A stretch of DNA of 64,000 bases, from NCBI GenBank assembly GCA_021018995.1, contig CM037598.1, positions 67,784,671 to 67,848,670 of the forward strand, in the 5' to 3' direction. The notes under the pieces were generated by a model, which was not told the origin of the DNA, did not search any database, and saw nothing but the letters and a program-made list of their open reading frames with translations. Shown here one piece after another: positions 31,151 to 42,518 of the stretch. Both the position numbers and the translations under genes were made by a program. Each line of letters begins with the position of its first letter. Position 1 is the stretch's first letter. This DNA comes from Chloranthus sessilifolius (lineage: Eukaryota; Streptophyta; Magnoliopsida; Chloranthales; Chloranthaceae).

Positions 31151-33310
31151 TCGCCTTTACTTTAGATTATGCTTCATTTTTAATTCTGCAATTGAGGGGC
31201 TTTTATTTAAGGTTCGAGGTATTTTGTTTTAGTCCTATATTTGGTTTTAGATGTGAATTGTGTGAGTTTAAGGTTTAACTTACAAGGGTTCTAGATGGAT
31301 GGCAGGTGTCTTAATCCTATTGGTTTATCTTTTCTATGGTGGATTTGTGTTTCTTCGAAGAATAAGTGTTGTGTGTTTATTGGTTTATCTAAGTTTGCGG
31401 TGGATTACTGTTCCTAAAGGGGACAAGTGTCATATTTTAATGAAGATAGATAAAGGGAGTTTATAAGCAAGGCACTTGTCATTTTGTGGTTCAGAGAGCA
31501 TAAGTTATAAATGGGAGGTTAAAGGCTTGGGTTTTTTTTATTATTTGGAATTTTATTTCTAGTTGGGGAAAGACTTGGGGCATTTTTTTTATTATTATTC
31601 TGGGGCATTTTTTTTTCTTCTTTTCTTGGTATTTTGGGTGTTAAACCTTAAATGGATTGTAATTTTTATTTATTTATTATTATTAAGGATGAGCGACATT
31701 GGTAGCGAGCACCCTTTGCAGAGGCAGCGGAGGGAGTAGGGCATTTTTATTGTTTTTCCTTTTTTATCCATTGTATATATAGGGGGTATGCCCCAGGTGA
31801 CAGATGTAAAAGAAACTTTTGATATATATAAAAGAGATTTTTGGTTTAGATGTACCTGGCTTCGCTTTATTTTCTTGTTACCTTCTATCGTCTTATTTTT
31901 GGCACCATTGCCTTTTATTGGGGCTCAGATGCTCCTTGAGTTGGCCCGGTAATAGTCAAAGGTTATCTTGTAAATGCACATGAGGATAAAGGCATTAGTA
32001 ATTTTATTTTCCCCCTTGCTGATTGTCAAGGGGAGAAGTGTCTCAGACTGAGGTCTGGTAATAAAAGAGGGGCATTTTTTTTGTTTTTTCTCTTTTATTT
32101 CTTTTTCTTCTCTTTTTCCTTCTTACAAGGAAAGAAAAATAATGCAATAGGGAAAGCAAATAACTGAAAGAAAATTCTAATACTAAAAAATACCTTAGTA
32201 TAGGAGCATGATGGGATAAGCAGTGCGATATCTTCAGTGATATTCCTCGGGTAGTGACTTCGTTGTTCCCCGTCTTCTTTATGGGCAAGCAGGAGCCTTC
32301 AATGCGATTCTAAAAATGCCCCAGTATTGAGGTGCAATGGAGCTTCTCTGAGTTTTTGATAAGTACTTTAGGCTTATAAGAGGCCACGTGTATTTGGTGA
32401 GTTAGTTTTGAAGAAAAACTTGTCTTAAGAGTGTCATCGAACCAGGGGGGGTTGTCTAATCATATCATTCGTATATCGGGGATCTACCCTTGATAGTGGT
32501 CATCCTATCCCATGGTCATGGTTATAGGGAATGTGTGATATAATAGGCGGTTGTATCAATCGTCATTCATCGGTTTTCAATTTTATATCTAGGAATATTC
32601 CGAGGGGCTTCTGACTCATTGTCCAAAAATAAAAATTAAGGGTGAAAGACGGGAAAGGCTTAGTGATATGGGGGAATAGTTTGTATCTGACGCTTTCTAA
32701 AAGGGATGAGTAATAGTCCTTTTCTCAGAGTGGGGATGGGGTGCCATGATTGAGCTCTCCGTCATATTTCGACACCATCAAAGTCTCACATTCTATGGTT
32801 AGCAGCAGTTTATCCTCCTCCTGCCACCTTACAACGACATCTAGAAGTATCGGGATATCAGGGATTCCCTCACAATTGCTTATATATTTCTAGTAGAATT
32901 ACAAGATATGTCCTCACGGCCTGCTTATGCTTCCCTGAGCTCATTGACTAGTTAATTCGTCGTATTGCTCTCACTCGATTTTTTTGTATATGTGTTTTTT
33001 TTTCGAAAGCAACCTGTTAACACAAGAATGGTGAGTTTTGATTAAGCTTAGTATCTTCATTTTTTATGCTCTAACGTCTCCTCCGATGGCGAGGGGAAGG
33101 TGGGTGAGAATCGGGTGTTACTTATGCTTTTGAAAGAGGTCAGGTATGTCACTAGCCCTTTAATCAAATTGCCTGAATAAGACGGTGGGAGTGGATTGGA
33201 AGTCTTAAGGATATTCTGGGAATTGAGGGCGTACGATCGACGAATAGGTCGTGACAACTATGGGGGTGATAGATATAAGTATTTGGCTACGAGATGTGAT
33301 AATCACATGA
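31151..33310. other. E2 3' non-coding region, proximal part
   Basis: T-rich, with no gene supported. A degenerate second copy of the tail of the antisense unit lies at 31690-31850 (GGATGAGCGAC, then GGTATGCCCCAGGTGA), which points to a duplication of about 0.7 kb. Confidence 0.5.
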
Positions 33311-34330
33311 TTAAGGGTAGTATTTTCTGAGGTACATGGCGTTCAAATGGTTGGGGAGTTCTTCCCCATCTTGGTTCACCAACTTAGATGCATTCCCTGG
33401 ATATGCAGCTGCTATAACATATGGGCCCTCCCAGTTTTGTTTCAATTTTTCCTTTGGATGAGCGTGTTTGAGGGGCATGATTTTCTTCAAGACTAATTTT
33501 CCAATATCGAAGGTTCGTTCAAGGACTTTCTTATTGTAAGCCCTGGCCACTCTCCTTTGATATACCTGAGCATGATCAACTGCCCTTAGACACGTCTCAT
33601 CAAGTTACTCTAGGTCGGCGAGCAAGGCAATTCTCCTTTCCTCTAAGGATTGATCATTATCGAGTTGAATTCATAAGGATGATATCTGTATCTCATATGG
33701 TAGGACTGCTTCCATCTCGTATGTGAGGAGGTAAGGAGTTTCGCTAGTGGTCATGCGAATAGAAGTCTTATAGGCCCATAGTGCTTCTTGTAGTCGTTTT
33801 GGCCAGTCGGCACCATTGCTCGTCTTTACTGTTCATTTTAGAATTTGGATTAGCATTTTATTTATAGTTTGTGCTTGTTCATTTCCCTGAGGGTAGAACG
33901 GTGATGAGTGGTGTAGGTTGATGTCAAATTTCTTGCATAGCTTCTTCGTCTTTTCTGCGATGAGTTGTGGTCCATTGTCAGTAATGAACATTCTGGGTAC
34001 TCCAAATCGGGTGATAATGTTTCGAATCATAAACCTCAAGTGTCAAAGTAGAGATTTTGATGTAGTATTCAGCTTCTGCCCATTTGGTGTAGTATTCAGT
34101 GGTAGTGAGTATAAGCGCGTGCTTTTGAGTGTTCCCAATTATATCCGTAAAGGGTCCGATGATGTCGAAGGCCCACATTGAGAATGGCCATGGTGAGGTT
34201 ATAGGATTCAATGCAACTGATGGAGCTTTGATGAGTGGGGCATGTTCTTGGCATTACTTGCAGAACTGGGCGTGGAGGTGGCAATCTCTTATCATTGTTG
34301 GTCAGAAATAGCCTTGTCGTATGATCTGAT
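33311..34330 (-). pseudogene. E2 integrase
   Basis: The zinc-binding region shows EAHASACSPHIGRQRLID and an FCK(stop)CQEHAPLI block (about 34400-34230). The core has MWAFDIIGPFTD (Asp 1), FITDNGPQ (Asp 2) and FYPQGNEQAQTINKML (33900-33850), where the catalytic Glu is Gln. The C-terminal block is MARAYNKKVLERTFDIGKLV, KKIMPL and LKQNWEGPYVI, ending at 33311. Trp of the YFWPTM-like block is a TAG stop. Several frameshifts lie between 33550 and 33830. Confidence 0.87.
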
Positions 34331-34556
34331 CTATGAGTCTCTGTCTACCGATGTGGGGGCTGCAGGCACTGGCGTGTGCTTCTCGGATGCTGTATTGTCC
34401 TTCAACTATCATGATGCATCGCAGTAGTACTCCTTTGGTGAATGATACTTTGTATAGGGTCTCGTCAAGTATGAAAAATCTCGCACATTGATTCCTTATG
34501 GTTTTCCGTTTGATCTTTGTAGTGTAATGAGGGATATGTTGATGTTTTAGGAAATT
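34331..34556 (-). other. E2 linker between RNase H and integrase
   Basis: Broken frame of the polyprotein joining the second RNase H to the zinc-binding region (FLKHQHIPHYTTKIK-type sequence). No separate gene. Confidence 0.5.
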
Positions 34557-35110
34557 CTAGATGTCGAAGTACCACGGTTTCCCATCGTCGATTGGTGATT
34601 TTTTGAATCTGAACATGGTGACGGTGGCTTCTTTTTCTGTGGAAGTGATTGGGGCAGGCTGCCCTTCATTCTTGTGAGCTTCTGGTGTAATTGGTAGTTC
34701 TAATTTCACTTGCCATGCGATTTCGTGTGCTGGCATTGTCAACCTCTCGATGAAAAAGGATTTCATACTTTTTTCGACTGGTATATGAATGACTGAGGCT
34801 AGTGTGGCGAGAGAGTCTGCGAGCTCATTCTCTAATCTAGGAATGTGCGTGAAAGAGATTCTTTCGAATTTCTTTATTAAGAACTGAGTTGTCTCTAGGT
34901 AGGCCATTAGTCGTCTTTCTTTGGTCTTTCGCTCCTCGATAACTTGCGATATTACAAGTTTGGAATCGCCGATTGTCTTCAACTACTTGACTCCTAGCTG
35001 TAGCGCTGCTCTAGTTCGGAGATGAAAGCTTCATATTCTGCAACATTGTTAGTGACTGGGAAGTCGAGTTGAAAGGATTTTGGTATGACAACTCCTTTTG
35101 GGCTTAGTAG
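34557..35110 (-). pseudogene. E2 archaeal-type RNase H
   Basis: Tat-lineage second RNase H. Blocks are LYFDDSLNHKGKRIE, PVTNNVAEYEAFISELE, TIGDSKLVISQVIEE and ENELADSLATLASVIHIP. All four catalytic acids are present, though the Gly of the usual FDG is Asp. Two in-frame stops lie near 34985. The C-terminal part to 34557 is a linker with KPWYFDI. Confidence 0.85.
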
Positions 35111-36830
35111 GACTATCTCGATACGTTTCCCTTTATGATTGAGAGAGTCGTCGAAGTAGAGGATCGATGAGGTCTTATCGAGCTCTTCATCATGAATCGA
35201 GAGTAGGTCTTCATTAAGGAAGTCTGTGTGCACGGGCTCATCATCTGAGAGTGGTAGGTGGATGAGGTAATCAGTGATCGCTTGTCCATGATAAATTTTT
35301 GTGTGACATAGGTGATGTCGAACTCTTGTAGTAACATGTGCCATCGAGTGATCTTCCCGTAGGTGGCAGGCTTCTCGAGGATATATTTCAGAGGGTCCGT
35401 GCCTACTAGTACTAATATTTTGTGCACTCCAAAGTACTGTCATAGTTTCGTTGAGGCCCACACTAGTGTGAGGCAAGTTTTCTCCATTGGCGTGTATTTT
35501 TGTTCGTACTCGACCATCATTCTGCTGAGGTAGTAGATAGCCTTCTCTCTTATCGTCTTTTTCATATTGTCCAAGAATTACTCCCATTGCTTTGTCATTT
35601 GCTGAAAGGTAGAGGATTAGAGGTCTTTCAAGAATTAGCGGTGATAGTATTGGTAGGTTGAGGAGGTATTTCTTGATGCTGTAGAAGGTCTGTTGACACT
35701 GGTTATCCCATTTGTACTGAGGTTTAAGTAGTTTGTAGAAAAGATCGCATCGATCTGAGTGCTGAAAGATGAATCTCCTGATGAACTGTAACCTTCCTAT
35801 CAAGCCTCGTAATTCTTTAATGTTGTTGGGGGGTGGCATCTCGAGAATGGATCTGACCTTCACCAGGTCAACTTTGATACCTTGTTTGCTAACTATAAAT
35901 CCCAATAGCTTTTCGAAGGTTACTCTGAATACACACTTCCTTGGATTCATCTTCAGTTGATATTACTCGAATCTTTGTAACACCAATCATAGTGCTTCGT
36001 CATGTCCTACTCATGTCTGAGACTTCACTAGTATGCCATTGACATAGACTTCAACACATTTGTATATCATGTCATAAAATATGTCCATCATGGCACGTTC
36101 ATATGTGGCTCCTGTGTTCTTAAGTCCGAAAGGCATGACGACATAGCAGTAGGTTCCCCATGGCATGGTGAACAAAGTATTTTCTTGGTCTGATTCTGCT
36201 AATTTAATCTGGTTATATCTAGATAAGTCATCCATAAAGGATAACATCTCATGTCCGACAGTGTTATCGACCAGTGTGTCGATGTGTGGTAGTGGGAAGT
36301 CATATTTTGTGCATGCTTTGTTGAGATTCCAAAAATTGATGCATACTCGCACTTTACCATCCTTCTTGGCGACAGGTACTATGTCGGCAATCCATTTGGG
36401 GTAAAGGATGACTCGGATGAATTTCACTTTGTATAGCTTGTCGACTTCCTCATCGACTTATAGCATTGTTTGGGGAAGCATCCTTCTGAGTTTCTGTTTG
36501 ACGAGTTTAGCATCAGGTTTCAAGACTAACTGATGTTCCACTAAGCTCGAGTCCATTCCAGGCATATCCTCGTAGGACCATGAAAAAGAGCTAAGGTGAT
36601 CTTAGAGGACTTAGATAATTTGTTATCGCTCCTTGGGTTTAAGTGTCACACTAATCAGTAGCTTCTTGGGCTTTTCCTCGATGCCAAAATTTATTTCCTC
36701 AATCGGTTCTACGACGACTTGTGTTTGCTCATCGAAACGCTTGATGACCTGTTGGAAGTCCTGGGTTTCCTAGGTGACTGGCGCTCCTTCGTCATCCATA
36801 AGTTTGTATACTACAAAAGAACTACACTAG
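35111..36830 (-). pseudogene. E2 reverse transcriptase and RNase H
   Basis: The N-terminal linker (to 36430) shows WSYEDMPGMDSSLVEHQL and LVKQKLRRM. RT at 36427-36011 has VPVAKKDGKVRVCINF, FPLPHIDTLVDNTVG, motif A LSFMDDLSRYNQI and MPFGLKNTGATYERAM. Motif C is VYVNG instead of YVDD, so both catalytic Asp are lost. The thumb and RNase H (35950-35430) include IKVDLVKVRSILEMPPP, LILYLSANDKAMGVILGQ and a frameshifted YYLSRM-like stretch. It cannot be catalytically active. Confidence 0.9.
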
Positions 36831-39078
36831 GGGGTTAGTTTTGCTGGAGGTAACCCCTCATCGGCATAATTTATAATCAAGACGTCCTTTGTCAGGTGCA
36901 GGTCGAGGTTATTCATCCTCCTTTTAAAGTCATGGAGTATCTCGTCGGGTATGATTACGAGCTTGTTACCTCGTCGGGACGCTCGATGGTTTCGCGAGGA
37001 AGAGGTAGTGAGGTCACTTTGAACCGAGTCAAGGCAGGTTTCTTCGATGTTGAGGGCAGGACGATGATCGTGTATGATCATGTTAGTTACTCCTTCCTTG
37101 ATTCCGTTGAGGTGATCACTACTCGTATCCTTTGGAGAAAAGTCTCCTTGCTGGTCGCTAAATGGGTCTGAGATGTAGGGCTCCTTCCCTTTTCTATGGT
37201 CTTCTAATTTTTTGAGATTTTTTATTTTTATATTTTTATGGGTTTTAGGATTTTCTATTTATTTTTTTTAATAATAGGTATGGTACAAGGTCGGTTTCTT
37301 GAGGCGAAACCGGCGAAGTTACTTCTCCTAGTTGGGGAAGTAGGACGGCTACTGGAACCGTTCGAGCGAGTCTTCAGATGATGTGGATCCATTAAGAATT
37401 TGGCATTTTTTTTTAGATTCCTCATCCTAGGTGATCCTCCTAATGAGCGATGCTGGCAACGGTTTGTCAAACAGCTCCCCTTCCTCTTCTACTACGTGAA
37501 GTGCTTCGTCATTGAAAAGAGCCTGAGGATAATAGTCGTCCAGGTTTTCATCTCCAAAACTAGATCGGAGATCCGCTTGTCGCTGAGATTCTTCGCTTCA
37601 TATCAACCATAGATACGGTTTGATGAACTTAATTACCGAACTTGGGTTATTTTCGACCATTCTCCATAGTGCAGGAAGGGGATTGGAGCAACCTTCCCGT
37701 TTGAAGTCTTCTATTATTATTGTGCATGTCTGGCAATAAGGCTGATATGGTTGAATAATGCACGAAAACTCTCGTGGGCACTCACATGTAGCGAAGAAGT
37801 GCTCAAAAGTATCATCATTCAAGTCAGAATCTAGGAATTCCTTCCTCTTAATCTCGTGGTACATGGTGAGAAGTATACAAGCTTAACAATAGGGATGATA
37901 TGGGTGAGAGATGTAGGATACTCTCAGGGGCATTCCCATCCTTCATGATCAAAGTTGAGGTTACTATTGCCAGGTCAAGATCTTCCTCTTCGTTTGATTG
38001 TGCTTGGAAGTCATGTTCTAGCTATTCTGCTAATTCAAGTGCGGGGAGATCTATCTAATAGTCTTTGTCATCACTCAATGGCAATTGTCACCTCTTCCAG
38101 TGAGTTTCAGAATATCTGAAGTTCTGGCGCATCCGAAGATTGGGGAGTGTCGAGCTCTAATTCTTCTTGCAATTATATAAAAGCAACATGATGATATTTT
38201 GTCCTTTTTGTTCATTGTATCTTGCGTAGGATAGCTCTTTCACACCACATTAAGACAGACGCGCACAGATTATAATAGGGAGATTCTAGGTAGGAGCAGC
38301 AGTGCGGACACCGCCAATTATCCATTAAGGATTGATGATCAAGTTCATCATTAGAGTATGTTTCTTCGCTTTGAGAGTTGTTGACCTCCTCGAGGAGTTT
38401 CAGTCGTTCTGCTCTTAAGTTATCTCCAAGTTCTATTTCTGTACAGCTAATCTAGTAGTCTTCTTTTTCACTTGACATCAAGGACCAGTCTTCTCTTTCT
38501 GGCTCATGAGGCTGAGGTGTCTCTGATTCTTGTTCTTCATCTATTAATGCGGCAATATGGAAGTCCTCCTCGTCGATCGATTCCCAGTCTTCTGTGCATG
38601 GCTCTAGCTCTTCAGGAGTTTCGAACAATGGTTCGACTCCTTCAAGTGGCTTGTCCGTGTCTTCACTATCACAACTTAGGTTTATCAGGTCGACGAAGGC
38701 CTTGGTCACTTACTCGATCTTGGTTGCCTGAGATTCAGTGAAGGATGGGTCTTTTCCTTTCTTCGGTACATTAGCCTTCTTGATGGTTCCATATATGAAA
38801 TGGTCATAGAGCGACCACTTTGGGGAAGTGGGTAGGACGTCAGCTTGCTTGCCATCTGGCTGGTAACCCAATCTAATGTGTTTATGTAACTTCCTTGGTA
38901 CGATCAGTCTTATGCATCCTTTCTTATCTTTGCCAAGTCCAGTGTGAGGGACGTATCCTAGCTAATACATTAGGTCCCATCCTTTTACCGTGATCGGATT
39001 AATGTCATATATTCGAGCGAGATCAGGCCCGGCTTCTCTTCTCCCTACCTTTTGTTGGTGGGTTGGAAGGGACCGAGT
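36831..39078 (-). pseudogene. E2 protease-to-RT region with G-patch
   Basis: A long spacer of broken frames. At 39000-38880 a G-patch-like block reads WDLMY, LGYVPHTGLGKDKKGC and LIVPRKLHKHIRLGYQPDG; G-patches after the protease are common in Tat elements. Acidic frames follow (38709-38452, rich in Glu and Asp; 37864-37598, with several Cys) and a charged frame at 37081-36827. No further domain is recognised. An intron as in Ogre is possible but no convincing site was chosen. Confidence 0.5.
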
Positions 39079-39525
39079 TTAGTTAACTTCTGCTATTGAT
39101 GCAACATCGCGATCCTGCATCTTTTTTATATATCTTGCATTCAATACTGAGTCGTGCATTATTGGAATGCTTACCGCATAGTCTGTGTCGAGTTCTTTAA
39201 GGGGCATATCAGCATATATCCATATGATGGAATCTTCGTGGGGGAATTTGATGCATTGGTGATATGTGAAGTCTACTACCTTCATGGATTCTAGCCACTT
39301 CCTTTCTAATATCAAATTGTAAGTGCTTGAGGAGTCAGAGACATGAAAAGTGATGTCCTTGGTGACTAGCTCGATGGTTCCCTTGACGAAGCATCGAGAG
39401 CCATCGTAAGCGATGAGGGATAAAGACAAAGGCCTAATATCATGTTCGGTGTATTCAAGGATCTTCAGCGTTGTTATAGGATAGATGTTAAGTCCTGCTC
39501 CAGTGTCGACCAATGCATGAGGCAC
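39079..39525 (-). pseudogene. E2 aspartic protease
   Basis: The catalytic motif ALVDTGAGLNIYP lies near the start of this open frame, followed by LIAYDGSRCFVKGTIEL and YNLILERKWLESM, the flap and ILG-like blocks of the retropepsin fold (LLGR changed to LILER). It would cut the gag-pol precursor. The frame is intact over 148 codons. Confidence 0.8.
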
Positions 39526-40689
39526 TGAAAATCCTCTGATTATAATGATTAGATAGATAGGAGATGAACTTCCTCATAACGATTCTTTAGGCATTCCAGC
39601 TTCAATGAAGGTAAGCGTAGGTGGTTGAGTCATAACCAAGGCGATCTCATGCAGCTGACCTAAAGTGGTATCTTCATTCAAGTGCGTCTCATCAATGTCT
39701 CCAAGAGAAGTCGGTGATGCTCCGACGATTTCTTGATGAGTTCGAGGATCAAAATTTGCACTAGCACCTTTGTGAGGTATTAGAGAAGATCGTGTTGCTG
39801 ACCTGTTTCTAGGGTAGGTTCTTTACTGGGTCGATGTGCTCTACACCGATTCTATTGAGTCGGTTGACGCACTGGTACTGGAGGCAGAGGGATTACAAGA
39901 GGTGGAGGGGGCATGTTTGCTCCTTGTTCTTTGGTTATCTGGTCGGATGGCTATGCATTGTTGATCTGCTTCTCCCTCGAGAATAGTGGGGGTGGATAGT
40001 TGGTTCCAGATTTAAGGACTCGACATGTCTGTTGTTGTCCTTGGAGTGCTGAAGGATTCATTGTGCTACTTACAATGAAAGGAACGAAATTGGATGAAGG
40101 AATACGTATTGGAGTTATGCCATTCCAAGGTGGGAGGTATTGAGTGTAGTCTTCCTCGTCGAGGAATGCAAAGATTAGTACTTCTTCCTTAGCGAGCTCT
40201 TCCCCCTGCTGTCTTATCTCAACCGCTGATGGTCGTTCTTCAGTTTTTTTCTCGCATTGTTGACTGGTAGTATTTCGGGTGACGTTGTCCACCCACACAG
40301 TGATCTGTTTTGTAGTTTGAAGGACATGGTCTTCATATTCTGGCTCAGCATTACCAGGAGCTACATCAAAGTTCGGGGTTGGATAAGGCTCTATGGGTTG
40401 AATGATAGGTCTTCGAGCTCGAAAAGATCGGACTCGAACTAGAGTGAAGTTGGGATATGGTGGAGGAATTAGTGGTTCAACTTGGGTTATGAAGGTAGAG
40501 GGGTGAGGCGGAAGGATGGTGGGCCTCGGAGGATCATCTGAACTAGTTGTTGCATTAAGATGTCTAACTCATGTGATGAGAGTAGATGGGTGAATAAGGG
40601 CTCGACCCGGAAGGTCTACCGTGGTGACGTGGGTGATCGGTCCTTGATTATGGTTTGAAAGAGGGTTATTGATGATTCCAAGGTTTTGT
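39526..40689 (-). pseudogene. E2 gag-to-protease linker
   Basis: Broken polyprotein frame. 40298-39951 reads acidic then hydrophilic sequence (EELAKEEVLIFAFLDEEDYT, PPWNGITPIRIPSSNF), and a Pro-rich MPPPPLVIPLPPVPV block lies near 39910. No domain is recognised. Confidence 0.5.
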
Positions 40690-42251
40690 GGAGGCTATTA
40701 GTTATTTTGGTTAGAATTTCGAAGGGGTTCCCAGTCAATCTGGTTCTGATCGTTCATGTCGTATATCATATCTCTCAACACCCAGCAGTCTTTCAGGTTA
40801 TATCTCGCGAATCGATGAAAAGCACAGAACTTGGTGTGATCAAGGTTAGCAGGCTAGGGTTGTGGCCGCTCTGGCGGAAAATGAATGAGGTTTTAATCGC
40901 TTAAGAGACAGAAAATATTAGGGATGATATTGGGTAACGGAGGATAATGATCTTGTCTAGGCTGATAGGGACCTCAGGTCTGCTGATTAAAATTTTAGGG
41001 TAGGCGTACATTGTTGTAGCCCGAGGTATTGGCAGGATGGTTTTCGATAGTGTTTTGGTTCTGGTTAGGATACTAGTTTCGGTTAGGATATTGATTCAAA
41101 TTTTGATTGGCGTACCGTGGCTGATTCTGGTATTCACCCTGACTAGAGTTCCTTTGCTGGTTGTTCCCATCGCCTTGATTTTGATTAGTGACCATGTTAA
41201 CTTGCTCGAAACTTAAGCCTTTCTTGTTATTTTGAGGCTTTGAATCACCGAAAGTTGATGCCTTCGGTACTGTGATTGAAAAGGCGAGGTCACCTCCCTT
41301 CATGTGTCGTTGAATGCGACTAGCGCGCAAATGAAGAGTAGCGAAGTCTCGGCAATCGCTTATGATCAAAGAGCTTCGAAGGGACTCTCTGACATTGTCT
41401 ATGATGATGTCAATTATATCTTTTTCTCTTATTTGACTTCCCGTGCAAGCCGCGAGTTTCCTCCAGGGTGATACGAAATTGGTGAAGTCTTATTCGATTT
41501 CTTGCTTTGTTGTTATCAAGTCGCTGAGACTGACGGCCTCCTGTATCATATGCTTGTATTAATCTAGGAACTATTCGGCTAATTCTTCGAATGTATCAAT
41601 TTTATGTAGTGGGAGCCCGGCGAACCAATCGAGGGCTTCCCCTTCGAGCGACCTCTGAAAGTAATGTATCAGAAGTTCATGATTGTCGTGAATAAGTCGA
41701 CAGTTGTTATAGAACAATGCCAGATGATGGTTCAAATTCCCAGGGCCATTATACTTGCTAAACTTCGAGGGCTTGAATCCCGCAGGTAGATTAAATTCAA
41801 GGTCTCGGCAGAAATTGTCAAATCTGAATGACAAACCAAGGCGGTTTTTCTTAGTCATGTATTCTTCGATCATTTTGGAGAAATCTTCTACCCTTACGAC
41901 AGTATCTTGCCTAGCGGTCTGGGAACAAATTCTATCTTGACGTCCGTAGAGCGTGTGAAGAGTGTGCCTAGGTGGCGACAAGTACAATGATATCGTCGTC
42001 AGAGTAGGGGCTGGCCTCTCCTGTCTTTGTCGCTCTTGTTCTTTGGCCTCCCATCTTTCTTTGATGGTCACGTATCTTGTGGCTAAGCCGTGGAGTAGTT
42101 CATCAGCTTCATCTCCTCCCCTTAGTAATTTCTGGACCCTGAGGTCTACAAGTTGCCGGGCTGTGAAGTTCTACTTGAAGCTGCTGTCTCTGTGTCCTTC
42201 ATTGTGGTTGGTGCTCGGAAATGTGAATGGGGTTTCCTCACTGCTGGCCAT
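40690..42251 (-). pseudogene. E2 gag
   Basis: It starts MASSEETPFTFPSTNHNEGH at 42251. After a Lys at codon 26 a TAG stop stands where Gln fits, and the frame continues NFTARQLVDLRVQKLLRGGD. The capsid core (about 41800-41570) shows FKPSKFSKYNGPGNLNHHLA, LLIHYFQRSLEGEALDWFAG and IDTFEELAE. A C-terminal block has an Asn/Gln-rich stretch and a CAFHRFARYNLKDCWVL zinc-knuckle-like motif near 40830. Several stops fall between 41570 and 41400. Confidence 0.85.
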
Positions 42252-42495
42252 GTTGACTTCCAAGTTGTATTGTGCTGAGTCCTCGAAGGACTGCTCATGG
42301 TATAGCGAGTTATTATGGTACCCCCATAACGGCGGGTCACCAATTCTAATCCTTCATATTCTTGACATCTCGAGCCTCTGGTGTATGCTCATGCGCTCTC
42401 GATAGTAGACTTAAGTGTGGAAAGTAATACGACTAAAACTAAAAAAATAACTAAAAAAGGGAATTCGACTAAACACAGGCGGCTATGGCAACAAG
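42252..42495. other. E2 5' leader
   Basis: Short non-coding leader between primer site and gag start, with no distinct feature. At about 240 bases it is far shorter than the 1.4-kb leader of E1. Confidence 0.6.
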
Positions 42496-42515
42496 AAGTC
42501 CCATCGCGATCGCTA
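42496..42515 (-). promoter_or_regulatory. E2 primer-binding site (degenerate)
   Basis: The minus strand reads TAGCGATCGCGATGGGACTT three bases after the LTR. It resembles the TGGCGACTCCGCTGGGGA type of the Tat lineage with several differences, so the tRNA cannot be assigned with confidence. Confidence 0.45.
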
Positions 42516-42518
42516 GTC

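Noticed and set aside
33918-34427. Overlapping plus-strand frames of 60-87 residues
   Set aside because: Shadows of the E2 integrase core and zinc-binding region.
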